Positions 38,913 through 47,341 are shown, counted from the stretch's first letter. The stretch: 64,000 nucleotides of DNA from Microbacterium wangchenii (GCF_004564355.1 NZ_CP038266.1:2170001-2234000); one strand, 5' to 3'. Notes: generated by a model not told the origin, from the letters alone. Numbers and translations: made by a program.

Positions 38913-39590
38913 ATGCGGATTCTGGTGGTGGACGACGAGGTGCGCCTCGCCGACGGCGTCAGGCGGGGCCTGGAAGCCGAAGGCTTCGCCGTGGACGTGG
39001 CGCACAACGGCGTCGACGGACTGTGGCGGGCGCGCGAGACCCCGTACGACGCCATCGTCCTGGACCTCATGATGCCCGGGATGAGCGGATGGAAGGTGTG
39101 CGAAGCGCTGCGCGCCGAGGAGAACTGGACGCCCGTGCTCATGCTCACGGCCAAGGACGGCGAGTGGGATCAGGTGGAGGCGCTGGAGACGGGGGCGGAT
39201 GACTACGTCACCAAGCCGTTCTCGTTCGCGGTGCTCGTGGCCCGGCTTCGCGCGCTCATCCGTCGCGGTGGCGTGGAACGACCCGTGATCCTCGAAGCCG
39301 GCGACCTCCGTGTCGACCCGGGAGCGCGCCGGGTGTGGCGGGGCGAGACGGCGGTGTCGCTCACCGCCCGGGAGTTCGCGGTGCTGGAGTACCTGCTCCG
39401 CCACCGCGGACGGGTCGTCTCCAAACGCGACCTCATCGCGGGCGTGTGGGACGACGACTTCGACGGCGATCCGAACATCGTCGAGGTGTACGTCGGTCAC
39501 CTGCGACGAAAGCTCGACCGGCCCTTCGGTCGGGAGGCCCTCGAGACGGTGCGCGGCGCCGGCTACCGGCTGGCGGCCGACGGTGGCTAG
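38913..39590 (+). CDS. OmpR/PhoB-family response regulator (225 aa)
   Basis: The receiver domain has acidic DDE at residues 7-9, phospho-acceptor Asp51 in IVLDLMMPG, Thr near 79 (MLTAKDG) and Lys101 in VTKPFS. The C-terminal winged helix has LTAREFAVLEYLLRHRGRVV and the recognition helix NIVEVYVGHLRRKLD. The ATG at 38913 is within a GGGGAG ribosome-binding context. It overlaps the histidine-kinase gene and is preceded by CTTCAG repeats. The pair resembles CseB/CseC- or MprAB-like actinobacterial systems, but the signal is unknown. Confidence 0.93.
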   Translation: MRILVVDDEVRLADGVRRGLEAEGFAVDVAHNGVDGLWRARETPYDAIVLDLMMPGMSGWKVCEALRAEENWTPVLMLTAKDGEWDQVEALETGADDYVTKPFSFAVLVARLRALIRRGGVERPVILEAGDLRVDPGARRVWRGETAVSLTAREFAVLEYLLRHRGRVVSKRDLIAGVWDDDFDGDPNIVEVYVGHLRRKLDRPFGREALETVRGAGYRLAADGG

Positions 39591-40887
39591 GCGGATGCTG
39601 CGGTCGGTGCGCGCCCGCACGACCGCCGGCGCGACCGCCGTCGTGGCGGTGGCACTGATCATCGGCGCATTCGCCTTCTTCGGCGTGCTGACGGCGAGCG
39701 TGTTCGAATCCGCCGAGCGCGCCGCCGAGAACCGGGCGGAGGAACTGGCCGCGCGGATCGAGGACGACTCCGCCCAGTTCATCTCCACCCTCGACGAGGA
39801 GGTCGTCCAGGTCCTCGACGCGAACGGCGAGGTCATCGCGTCCGGCGGCGACGCCGGCTCAGAGCCCCTGCCCACGGGCAAAGCCCCCGGTGTCGTGCGC
39901 GTCGACGGGGAGCCGGTGTTCCTGGTCACCGAAGACCTTCCCGGCGGACGCGTCCTGGCCCTCGGCGTCTCCGTGGAGGACGAGACCGAGACCCTCGGCA
40001 CCGTCGCACTGCTCCTGACCGCGGCCGTGCCGGTACTCGTCGCCCTGGTGGCGGCCACGACGTGGATCGTCGTGGGTCGCGCGCTCCGGCCGGTGGAACG
40101 CATCCGCGCGGATGTGGACGGGATCACCGCGGAGCGCCTCGACCGCCGCGTGCCCGTTCCCGACTCCCAGGATGAGATCGCCCACCTCACCAGAACGATG
40201 AACGGGATGCTCGACCGCCTGGACGCGAGCGCGCAGGCCCAGCGCCGGTTCGTCTCGGATGCCTCGCACGAACTCCGCTCGCCCCTGGCCACCATCCGCC
40301 AGCACGCCGAGATCGCGCAGACCCACCCGGACACCACCTCGGTGGGCGAGCTCGCCGACCTCGTGCACGAGGAGGGGCTCCGGATGCAGGGGCTCGTCGA
40401 CGCCCTCCTCCTCCTCACCCGGCTCGACGAGGGAGCGGCGCCGCCGCACGAGACCGTCGACCTGGACGACCTCGTGCTGGCCGAAGTGCGTCGGCTGCGG
40501 CAGTCCGGACGAACGGTCGACGGGTCGGGTATCGGCGCGGCCCGCGTCGCGGGAGATCCGAGGCTTCTCGGCCAGCTCGTGCGCAACCTCGCCGACAACG
40601 CCGCCCGCCATGCCCGCAACCGGATCGCGTTCACCGTGGGCGAGCACGCGGGCACGGTCGTGCTCGAGGTCGAGGACGACGGCTCGGGCATCCCCGAAGC
40701 CGAACGCGAGCGCGTCTTCGAGCGGTTCGTGCGGCTCGACGAGGCCCGGGCACGCGACGCCGGCGGCAGTGGCCTGGGCCTTGCGATCGTGCGCGCGATC
40801 GCCGCCGCGTCCGGAGGCAGCGTGAGCGTGGCGGAGTCGCGATGGGGCGGCGCGCGATTCGTGGTGCGCCTCCCCGCCGCGACCTGA
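39583..40887 (+). CDS. Sensor histidine kinase (434 aa)
   Basis: Two transmembrane helices (about residues 16-38 and 143-165) flank a short extracytoplasmic sensor of about 100 residues rich in Glu and Asp. Then come a HAMP linker (RALRPVERIRADVDGI), the HisKA H-box FVSDASHELRSPLATIRQH (His near 228), the N-box LADNAARHARNR, and the G boxes DDGSGIP and GGSGLGLAIVRAIA. It phosphorylates the adjacent response regulator. The GTG at 39583 overlaps the regulator by 8 bases; the ATG at 39595 is an alternative. The acidic sensor domain could bind cations or antimicrobial peptides (inference). Confidence 0.93.
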   Translation: MARRMLRSVRARTTAGATAVVAVALIIGAFAFFGVLTASVFESAERAAENRAEELAARIEDDSAQFISTLDEEVVQVLDANGEVIASGGDAGSEPLPTGKAPGVVRVDGEPVFLVTEDLPGGRVLALGVSVEDETETLGTVALLLTAAVPVLVALVAATTWIVVGRALRPVERIRADVDGITAERLDRRVPVPDSQDEIAHLTRTMNGMLDRLDASAQAQRRFVSDASHELRSPLATIRQHAEIAQTHPDTTSVGELADLVHEEGLRMQGLVDALLLLTRLDEGAAPPHETVDLDDLVLAEVRRLRQSGRTVDGSGIGAARVAGDPRLLGQLVRNLADNAARHARNRIAFTVGEHAGTVVLEVEDDGSGIPEAERERVFERFVRLDEARARDAGGSGLGLAIVRAIAAASGGSVSVAESRWGGARFVVRLPAAT

Positions 40888-40893
40888 ATGCCC

Positions 40894-40920
40894 CTTCAGG
40901 AAGCTTCAGGAGCGCTTCAG
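40894..40920 (+). promoter_or_regulatory. Three CTTCAG repeats upstream of the PepSY gene
   Basis: CTTCAG at 40894, 40904 and 40915, spaced 10 and 11 bases, 24 bases before the ATG at 40944. The phase matches one helical turn and the hexamer equals that before the response-regulator gene, so this is a probable binding array of that regulator. Confidence 0.65.
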
Positions 40921-40943
40921 CGCCTCACCGGCACCATCGGATC

Positions 40944-41675
40944 ATGACCGATCCCACCACCCCGGACAATTCCACGCCCGACACCCCCGCCGTCACGCCC
41001 GACACCCCCGCAGCCCCGACCGACTCCTCCGCAGTCGCGGCCGAGCCCGCGCCGGCACCGGCATCGGCGAAGCGCTCCCGCACACGCCGCTTCCTCATCG
41101 CGGGAGGCGCCGTTCTGGCTGCCGCCGCCCTGGCCGGGGGCGGCATCGCCATCGGTGCGGCGATCGCCGACGAGGACGACGACGACGACGACCGTCAGAC
41201 CAGCATGACCACGGACGCACCGAACGAGGACGATGAGGATGCGGCCGCCGACCTCGGCGACGCCGGCACCTCGTCCGCCGACGAACTGATGGAGATCATC
41301 GACGCGGCGGCCGCGGAGGCCGAGGGCGAGCCCGTCGCCATCGACGCCGAGCGTGACGGCGCGTGGGACGTCCAGTTCCGCACCGAGGCCGGCGAGGAGA
41401 CGGAGGTCCGCGTGGCCGCCGACGGCACGGCGACGGTCATCGCGACCGAGGCCGCCGACGCCGACGACGCCGCGCCGACAGGGTCCCTGGACGCCGACAC
41501 GGTCGAGGCCCTGGTCTCGGCCGCTCTCGCCGAGGTCGACGGCCGCGTCATCGACCTCGAGATCGACGACGACACCACCTCGCCCTACAGTGTCACCGTC
41601 GTGGCGCAGGACGGACGCGCGGTCGACATCGCGCTGGACGCCGAGATGACCGTCGTCACCAGCGACCGCGACTGA
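40944..41675 (+). CDS. Membrane-anchored PepSY-like acidic protein (243 aa)
   Basis: A Thr/Pro-rich cytoplasmic start, basic RSRTRRF, one transmembrane helix (FLIAGGAVLAAAALAGGGIAIG) and an Asp-rich stretch DEDDDDDD are followed by two PepSY-like repeats: the first around AIDAERDGAWDVQFRTEAGEE and the second around IDLEIDDDTTSPYSVTVVAQDGR. PepSY domains are small extracytoplasmic modules that often accompany signalling or peptidase systems. The placement directly after a histidine kinase and the CTTCAG array make it the likely target and perhaps feedback modulator of that system. The acidic track suggests cation binding. Confidence 0.78.
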   Translation: MTDPTTPDNSTPDTPAVTPDTPAAPTDSSAVAAEPAPAPASAKRSRTRRFLIAGGAVLAAAALAGGGIAIGAAIADEDDDDDDRQTSMTTDAPNEDDEDAAADLGDAGTSSADELMEIIDAAAAEAEGEPVAIDAERDGAWDVQFRTEAGEETEVRVAADGTATVIATEAADADDAAPTGSLDADTVEALVSAALAEVDGRVIDLEIDDDTTSPYSVTVVAQDGRAVDIALDAEMTVVTSDRD

Positions 41676-41681
41676 GCGGAC

Positions 41682-42464
41682 TCACTCCGTCAGGCGCAGG
41701 AGGCGGGCCGCCATCGCATCGGGATCCCACCCGTGATGGCGGCCCGCGATGCGTTCGGCCGCGCCCCCGGTCGCCGAGGCGATGGCGTGCGCGGCGTCGT
41801 GCATGAAGGGCTGGGCGTCGTCGGCGGTCAGGGCCAGCACCGGGACGCGGATGGGGGCGAGCAGCTCCGTCAACGGTGCCGACTCCAGCCATGCCAGCGC
41901 CTCGACGTCCGCCTCGAACGACGGGGCCATGTCCAGGAGCGACGCCCAGCCGGGGCCGGCCTTCGCCTGCTCCAGCCACTGCGGCGGCATGTCCTTCATG
42001 TAGTACTCCACGATGGCCGCCGCATCCCCCGCGCGGACGCGCTGCCGGATACCCTCCAGGAAGCCCGCCGCCTCCCCGCTGCCGTCGAAGGGCAGTTCGA
42101 ACAGCACCACTCCGCGCACGGCCTCGTTCCGGGCCGCGGCGGCCAGTGCGATCGCGCCGCCGGAGGACCATCCCACGACGATGGCCGGTCCGACCACGTC
42201 CAGGATCGCCTCGATCGCCGCCAGCTCCCGTGCCAGCGTGATGGGAGACGCCGCGGGACTGTCGCCGCGGCCGACCCGGTCGTGCGCCGCGGCGCCGCGC
42301 CCGCCTTCGGCGAGGGCGCGGAGGGTGGCAGGGGTGATCGGATCCGTCGCGCGGGTCTGACCCGCCGGCTGCACGAACAACACCCCCGGACCTTCGCCCA
42401 GCCTGTCGTACACGATGCGGTCGCCCTCGCTGGTGTCCACGTGATCGGTGATGACGTCGAGCAT
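41682..42464 (-). CDS. Alpha/beta hydrolase (260 aa)
   Basis: An alpha/beta hydrolase fold with an oxyanion region GVLFVQPAGQTRA, the nucleophile elbow VGWSSGGAIA (Ser near residue 96), a candidate acid in LALTADDAQPF and the final His in AGRHHGWDP. The elbow G-W-S-S-G is near the GxSxG consensus. The substrate is unknown (esterase, lactonase or haloalkane-like are possible). The ATG at 42464 gives MLDVITDHVDTS. It lies 26 bases after the TetR gene in the same direction, so it is probably controlled by that regulator. It ends 6 bases from the convergent PepSY gene. Confidence 0.85.
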   Translation of the reverse strand: MLDVITDHVDTSEGDRIVYDRLGEGPGVLFVQPAGQTRATDPITPATLRALAEGGRGAAAHDRVGRGDSPAASPITLARELAAIEAILDVVGPAIVVGWSSGGAIALAAAARNEAVRGVVLFELPFDGSGEAAGFLEGIRQRVRAGDAAAIVEYYMKDMPPQWLEQAKAGPGWASLLDMAPSFEADVEALAWLESAPLTELLAPIRVPVLALTADDAQPFMHDAAHAIASATGGAAERIAGRHHGWDPDAMAARLLRLTE

Positions 42465-42490
42465 GGTCCTGTCCTTCCGTGAGACGGTGT

Positions 42491-43165
42491 TCAGCCTGCT
42501 CCGACGGAGCGAGCGGCGGATGCAGCCGAGGGCGCGCCGCGCACGCCCGCGATGGCCGCATCCACAACGGCGCCGGCAAGCGCGTCCACGACGGCCGGCG
42601 GCTGCCACTGCAGGGGTCCGTGCACGGCGATGTCGGCGAAGCCGTGCACCGCCGACCAGCACGCCCACTCCGCATGCGGGCGGCGCTCGGGGGCGAGGGC
42701 GCCGGCGGCGACCATCGCATCCAGCGCGTCCAGCAGGAGCCGGAACGGCTCGACGACCTCATCGTCGAGGGTGACGATGGCGTCGCTGGGCGTCTGATCG
42801 TGCACGGTGAACGCGAGCTCGAACCATCCGCGTTCCCGTCGTGCGAAGTCGATGTAGCCGAGGCCGAGGAGGCGCAGCCGCTCCACGGAGGCGTCGTGCG
42901 CGGACAGTCCGGCCGGCGCCGTCTCCAGGCGAGCCGAGATCGCCTGCGCGAGCGCGAGCTGCGCCTGCGCTGCGGCAGCACGCACGAGCTCACCCCGATC
43001 GGCGAAGTGCCGATAGGCGGCGTTGGGTGAGACGCCGACCGCGCGCGTCACCTCACGCAGCGTGACCGCGTCGGGACCTCCCGTCCGCGCGGCGCGGAAT
43101 CCCTCCTCGATCAGCGCGCGTCGGAGGTCACCGTGATGATAGGCCCGCGTCTTGCCACTGGTCAT
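42491..43165 (-). CDS. TetR-family transcriptional regulator (224 aa)
   Basis: The HTH is AYHHGDLRRALIEEGFRAAR followed by TLREVTRAVGVSPNAAYRHFAD (recognition helix near residues 38-48), then a TetR_C ligand domain with WFELAFTVHDQ and WACWSAVHGFADIA. The ATG at 43165 gives MTSGKTRAYHHG. It is divergent from an MFS gene and followed by a hydrolase gene, a usual layout for a repressor of detoxification. Predicted operators lie within the 41 bases between its start and GTGTAC repeats upstream. Confidence 0.92.
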   Translation of the reverse strand: MTSGKTRAYHHGDLRRALIEEGFRAARTGGPDAVTLREVTRAVGVSPNAAYRHFADRGELVRAAAAQAQLALAQAISARLETAPAGLSAHDASVERLRLLGLGYIDFARRERGWFELAFTVHDQTPSDAIVTLDDEVVEPFRLLLDALDAMVAAGALAPERRPHAEWACWSAVHGFADIAVHGPLQWQPPAVVDALAGAVVDAAIAGVRGAPSAASAARSVGAG

Positions 43166-43180
43166 TGCATAGCCCCACCC

Positions 43181-43212
43181 CGGTGTGTACCGTATGACCA
43201 CCGAATGTGTAC
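43181..43212. promoter_or_regulatory. GTGTAC repeats between TetR and MFS genes
   Basis: GTGTAC occurs at 43185 and 43207, 22 bases (two helical turns) apart; the first lies in a short inverted repeat CGGT-GTGT-ACCG (43181-43192). A probable TetR operator controlling both directions. Confidence 0.45.
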
Positions 43213-43278
43213 GGCGTCCACATGGAGCCTACTCCCCCTCCTCCTTTTCAGCACACCCCGCGCGGAAGGATCCCGCAC

Positions 43279-44757
43279 ATGACCGAACCCGTCGCCACGA
43301 CGAGACGACCCGACGAAGCGCAATTCACCCCCGGGCCGCGGACGGTGCGCGCGTTCGGGCACGTGCTCGCCAACACCGCGGTGGCCAACGTCACCTCCAG
43401 CTATCTGTGGTGGGCCCTGACCTTCTGGGCGTACCTGGAGACCCGCTCGGTGCTGGCGACCGCGATCATCGGCGGCTCGTACATGCTCCTGGTCGCCGCC
43501 CTCGGCGTCGTGTTCGGGGTGATCGTCGACCGGCTGAAGAAGAAGGCCGTCATGGTCCTCTCCAGCCTCGTGACGCTCACGACCTACCTCCTCGCCGGCG
43601 CGCTGTATCTGTCGTTCCCCGAGAGCGTGCTGGTGAATTGGGGCGGGCCGTGGTTCTGGGTGTTCGCGGGCGTGATCCTGGTGGGTGGCGTCGTGGAGAA
43701 CATGCGCAACATCGCTCTGTCCACGACCGTGACACTGCTCGTGCCCGCCGATCGCCGCGATCGGGCCAACGGCCTGGTGGGCGCGGTGCAGGGCATCGCG
43801 TTCATGGTGACGAGCGTCTTCTCCGGCCTGTCCATCGGCCTCCTCGGGATGGGGTGGACCGTCGTCATCGCGATCGTGGCCACCGGTGCCGCTCTCATCC
43901 ATCTGCTGTTCGTCCCGATCCCCGAGCGCGGCGTGGCACACGTCGAGGGCGAAGCGGCGAAGAGCATCGGCTTCCGCGGGGTCATCCCTGCCGTCGTGGC
44001 CGTCCCCGGCCTCCTCGCCCTCATCCTGTTCTCGACGTTCAACAACCTCGTCGGCGGGGTGTTCATGGCCCTCATGGACCCGTACGGACTCACGCTGTTC
44101 TCCGTCGAGATGTGGGGCATCGTGCTGGGTGTCACCAGCATCGGATTCATCCTCGGGGGCGGCCTGGTGGCGAAGTTCGGCCTCGGGAAGAACCCCGTGC
44201 GCACCCTGCTGCTCGTGAACGTGGGGATCGCTCTGCTGGGGATGACCTTCGCGATCCGCGAGTGGTGGTGGCTGTACGCACTCGGCGTGCTCGTGTTCAT
44301 GTGCCTCATGCCGATCGCCGAGGCGGCGGAGCAGACGATCGTGCAGCGCGTGGTGCCCTTCGAGAAGCAGGGGCGGGTCTTCGGGTTCGCCGCGAGCATG
44401 GAATCGGCCGCGGCGCCGGTGTCGTCGTTCCTCGTCGGACCCCTCGCGCAGTTCTGGCTCATCCCGTTCATGAACTCCCAGCCGGGGCGTGACTCGTTCG
44501 GGTGGCTCCTGGGCCCGGGCGAGGCGCGCGGCATCGCGCTCGCCTTCGTCGGAGCGAGCCTGGTCCTCCTGGTGGTCGTGCTCCTCGCGTTCGTCTCGCC
44601 TCCCTACCGCCGGCTGTCCGCGGCGTACGAGGCGGCTCCGCTCGCCGCCGACGCGGACGCGGACCAGCCACCGTCCGGACTCCGGCCGGATCCGGCAGTG
44701 CACGCCGGGGCGAGTATCCACGCCGCGTCGGCGGGAGGAGCGACCGAGCCGGCGTGA
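43279..44757 (+). CDS. MFS transporter (492 aa)
   Basis: A 12-helix major facilitator permease with the motif A loop GVIVDRLKKKAVMV after helix 2. Helices include VVENMRNIALSTTVTLLVP, which carries the Arg/Asn segment of the macrolide-efflux MefA/bacillibactin-exporter-like branch (inference). The ATG at 43279 is preferred because GGAAGGA lies 9 bases upstream; the in-frame region back to 43207 contains the operator. The C-terminal 60 residues are a polar, probably disordered tail. A TetR gene is divergent. Specificity unknown. Confidence 0.88.
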   Translation: MTEPVATTRRPDEAQFTPGPRTVRAFGHVLANTAVANVTSSYLWWALTFWAYLETRSVLATAIIGGSYMLLVAALGVVFGVIVDRLKKKAVMVLSSLVTLTTYLLAGALYLSFPESVLVNWGGPWFWVFAGVILVGGVVENMRNIALSTTVTLLVPADRRDRANGLVGAVQGIAFMVTSVFSGLSIGLLGMGWTVVIAIVATGAALIHLLFVPIPERGVAHVEGEAAKSIGFRGVIPAVVAVPGLLALILFSTFNNLVGGVFMALMDPYGLTLFSVEMWGIVLGVTSIGFILGGGLVAKFGLGKNPVRTLLLVNVGIALLGMTFAIREWWWLYALGVLVFMCLMPIAEAAEQTIVQRVVPFEKQGRVFGFAASMESAAAPVSSFLVGPLAQFWLIPFMNSQPGRDSFGWLLGPGEARGIALAFVGASLVLLVVVLLAFVSPPYRRLSAAYEAAPLAADADADQPPSGLRPDPAVHAGASIHAASAGGATEPA

Positions 44758-44769
44758 AAGGATCGGTGA

Positions 44770-45339
44770 GTGCTCGACAGCTCCTCCCCCGCCTCATCCG
44801 AATACATCGTCGCAACCGACGGCGCCTGCAAGGGCAACCCCGGACCTGCGGGATGGGCGTGGGTCGGGATGGACGGCGAATGGGCGGCCGGCTCGGTGCC
44901 GGAGGGCACGAACAACATCGGTGAGCTGCTGGCTCTCCTCCGCGCGCTGCAGCACCATGCGGATGTGCCGCACCTGCGGGTGCAGGCCGACTCCAAGTAC
45001 GCGATCGACACGTACTCGTCGTGGATGGACGGCCACCGCCGCCGCGGGTGGAAGACGTCGACCGGCGCGCCGACGAAGAACCGCGACATCCTCGAACTGC
45101 TGATCGTCGCCCGCGATGCGCGCAAGGCCGCCGGACTCCCGCCGGTGACGCTCGAGCACGTGCGCGGCCACGCCGGGCACGTGCTGAACTCGTGGGCCGA
45201 CAACCGCGCCGTCCGCGCCTCGCACCATGCCGCATCCGGACTCACGCGCGAGTGGTCGACGCGTACCGGTCAGGAGCGCATCGACGTGGCGGCCCTGCCG
45301 CCGAGATCCGCGGAGGACAAGCCGGCCAAGCGCCGCTGA
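44770..45339 (+). CDS. rnhA: Ribonuclease HI-type protein (189 aa)
   Basis: A type 1 RNase H cutting RNA in RNA-DNA hybrids. The acidic residues expected in the active site are present: IVATDGACKGNPGP (Asp near 17), GTNNIGELLAL (Glu near 52), QADSKYAIDTY (Asp near 74) and NSWADNRAVRA (fourth Asp). Compared with short bacterial RnhA it has about 40 extra C-terminal residues ending in a basic EDKPAKRR. The GTG at 44770 is the only start near. The gene follows the MFS gene by 12 bases and ends 1 base from a convergent stop. Confidence 0.92.
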   Translation: MLDSSSPASSEYIVATDGACKGNPGPAGWAWVGMDGEWAAGSVPEGTNNIGELLALLRALQHHADVPHLRVQADSKYAIDTYSSWMDGHRRRGWKTSTGAPTKNRDILELLIVARDARKAAGLPPVTLEHVRGHAGHVLNSWADNRAVRASHHAASGLTREWSTRTGQERIDVAALPPRSAEDKPAKRR

Positions 45340-45340
45340 G

Positions 45341-45595
45341 TCACCGGTACGGGTTGACGGCATCCTCTCCGGAAGCCGCGTGCCCCCGGTCCCATGCGTC
45401 GCCGCGCGCCTCGAGATCGCGCGAGAGTGCGTCGGCGTCGAGGATGCGCCGCGCCAGTCGCACCCAGTCGCCCCAGGATGCCGCGACCGCGGGTTCATCC
45501 GCCCCACCGGCGTGCACGTTCCATCGCTCCGGTGCCTCGGAGGGGCTCATCGAGAGGGTGCCCGCGTTGATCGGGCGCCTGCGCGGATCGGACAT
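45341..45595 (-). CDS. Small hypothetical protein (84 aa)
   Basis: An 84-residue polar protein with one longer helix (WVRLARRILDADALSRDLEARG). No family or motif is recognised. The ATG at 45595 has weak ribosome-binding signals. It is co-directional with the small protein at 45651 but separated by 55 bases. Codon third positions are G/C rich in this frame, which supports coding, though confidence is moderate. Confidence 0.5.
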   Translation of the reverse strand: MSDPRRRPINAGTLSMSPSEAPERWNVHAGGADEPAVAASWGDWVRLARRILDADALSRDLEARGDAWDRGHAASGEDAVNPYR

Positions 45596-45650
45596 GCTCT
45601 CACCCTAGTGACGCCGCCGGCGTCTCCCCCGGGCGGCAGCAAGAAGCGGA

Positions 45651-45869
45651 CTACCGCGGGTTCCGGCGTGCGCGGGGCTCCGGCGCGGGAGGCACGGGCT
45701 TGGCGGCGACGATGTCACGCACCGCGATGCGCTCGACCCCTCTCTTGCCGTCGACGACGACCGTCTCCGCATCCGCGCTGAGGAGCTCGCCGAGCGCATC
45801 CGTCGCCTGCCCCGAGGGCAGGAGGTACCGCACGACCACGCGCGCACCGACGGCGGGCAGGTTCACCAT
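45651..45869 (-). CDS. Small beta-domain protein resembling the N-terminus of GNAT acetyltransferases (72 aa)
   Basis: The sequence VGARVVVRYLLPSGQATDALGELLSADAETVVV...ERIAVRDIVAAKPVP resembles the beta-barrel-like leading domain found ahead of some actinobacterial GNAT acetyltransferases, but the gene stops after the domain and no acetyltransferase follows. The ATG at 45869 overlaps the stop of the SDR gene. It could be a stand-alone variant or a remnant of a longer gene; I cannot distinguish the two. Confidence 0.6.
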   Translation of the reverse strand: MVNLPAVGARVVVRYLLPSGQATDALGELLSADAETVVVDGKRGVERIAVRDIVAAKPVPPAPEPRARRNPR

Positions 45870-47341
45870 GCGCCGGGGGCGTAGTCCTTCAGGAAGACGC
45901 CGAAGAGGTCTTCACCCGCCTCGCCCCGCACGATGGGGTCGTAGACGCGCGCCGCGCCGTCCACGAGATCCAGGGGCGCATGGAACCCCTCCTCCGCGAG
46001 ACGCACCTTCGTGGGGTGGGGGCGCTCGTCGGTGATCCATCCGGTGTCGACGCTGGTCATGAGGATGCCGTCGGTCTCGAACATCTCCCGGGCGCTCGTG
46101 CGCGTGAGCATGTTCACCGCCGCCTTGGCCATGTTGGTGTGCGGATGCCCCGGACCCTTGTAGCCGCGGCCGAACACGCCCTCCATCGCGCTGACGTTCA
46201 CGACGTAGGTGCGTCGCGCGCTGCTGGCTGCGAGCGAGGGCCGGAGCTTGGACACCAGCAGGAACGGTGCGGTGGTGTTCGCCAGCTGCACCTCGAGCAT
46301 CTCGAGGGGGTCGACCTCGCCGACCCGCTGCGTCCAGGAGTTCACGTCGTCGAGGTCGGGAACGAGCCCGCCGGCATCGATCGCAGTTCCCGCGGCGAGC
46401 CGCTCGAGCGAGCTCGATCCCGCCGCCATCGCCTGCTCGGTCAGTTCGTCCGCACGAGCGGCCGCGGGGGCGAGGATCGGATGCCCGGCGACGGAGCGCT
46501 CCAGCGCCTGCGGGTGCCGGTCGTTGGTGTGACCGAACGTCAGCAGCTCCGGGAGCGGCCCGTCGGGCAGCGGCGCAAGCTCCGCGTCCACCAGCGGCTG
46601 ATAGGCGCCGGGTGAGCGCCGCACCGTCTGGGTCGCGTTGTTGATCAAGATGTCGAGACTGCCGGCGGATGCCACGTCATCGGCGAGTCCGATGGCCTGA
46701 GCCGGATCACGCAGGTCGATTCCCACGATCTTGAGCCGATCGATCCACTCCGGCGCATCCGGAAGGCTGCTGAAGCGGCGCACCGCGTCGCGCGGGAACC
46801 GGGTCGTGATAGTGGTGTGCGCGCCGTCGCGCAGCAGGCGCAGCGCGATGTACATGCCGATCTTCGCCCGGCCGCCGGTCAGCAGAGCCCGTTTGCCGGT
46901 GAGGTCGGTACGCGCGTCACGTTTCGCGTGGCTCAGCGCCGCGCACGAGGGGCACAGCTGGTGATAGAACGCGTCGACCACGGTGTAGGGCTGCTTGCAG
47001 ATGTAGCACCCGCGCGCCTTCTTCAAGGTGCCCGCGGTGGGCGCCGTGGTGGCGGTGCTGATCGGGATGCCGCGCGTCTCGTCGTCGATACGGTCGGGCG
47101 CGCCCGTGGCGGTGGCGGCGACGACCTCCCGATCGGCGCTGGCGATCGCCTCCCGGATCTCCCGGCGGCGCACCTTCTTCACGGCCTTGAACATCCGCGC
47201 CGTCGCCCGCCGGACGGCGACGAAGTCGGGGTGGGTCTCGTCGAGCCCGGCCATCCCGTCCAGGACCCGGAGCGTGACCTCAAGATCCACCGGATCGATT
47301 CCGCTCGGGGACAGGGCAGCGGCAGGGGTCTCGGGAAGCAC
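45863..47341 (-). CDS. Zinc-ribbon plus short-chain dehydrogenase fusion (492 aa)
   Basis: Residues 1-90 are helical and basic. A C4 zinc ribbon follows near residues 115-140 (GCYICKQPYTVVDAFYHQLCPSC). The SDR domain starts near 160 with ALLTGGRAKIGMYIALRLL (TGxxxxIG), then NNATQTVRRS (NNA) and the catalytic strand YVVNVSAMEGVFGR followed by NMAKAAVNMLTR, where the usual Tyr of YxxxK is replaced by Asn (NMAKA). Activity of the classical type is therefore doubtful, or the catalytic residues are rearranged. The GTG at 47341 is the best start. Divergent from a NUDIX gene. Function unknown. Confidence 0.8.
   Translation of the reverse strand: MLPETPAAALSPSGIDPVDLEVTLRVLDGMAGLDETHPDFVAVRRATARMFKAVKKVRRREIREAIASADREVVAATATGAPDRIDDETRGIPISTATTAPTAGTLKKARGCYICKQPYTVVDAFYHQLCPSCAALSHAKRDARTDLTGKRALLTGGRAKIGMYIALRLLRDGAHTTITTRFPRDAVRRFSSLPDAPEWIDRLKIVGIDLRDPAQAIGLADDVASAGSLDILINNATQTVRRSPGAYQPLVDAELAPLPDGPLPELLTFGHTNDRHPQALERSVAGHPILAPAAARADELTEQAMAAGSSSLERLAAGTAIDAGGLVPDLDDVNSWTQRVGEVDPLEMLEVQLANTTAPFLLVSKLRPSLAASSARRTYVVNVSAMEGVFGRGYKGPGHPHTNMAKAAVNMLTRTSAREMFETDGILMTSVDTGWITDERPHPTKVRLAEEGFHAPLDLVDGAARVYDPIVRGEAGEDLFGVFLKDYAPGAW

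Noticed and set aside
38468..39202. Plus-strand open frame through the 82-bp repeats and into the response-regulator gene
   Set aside because: Sequence follows the repeats, has no ribosome-binding site, and overlaps the certain response regulator in another frame.
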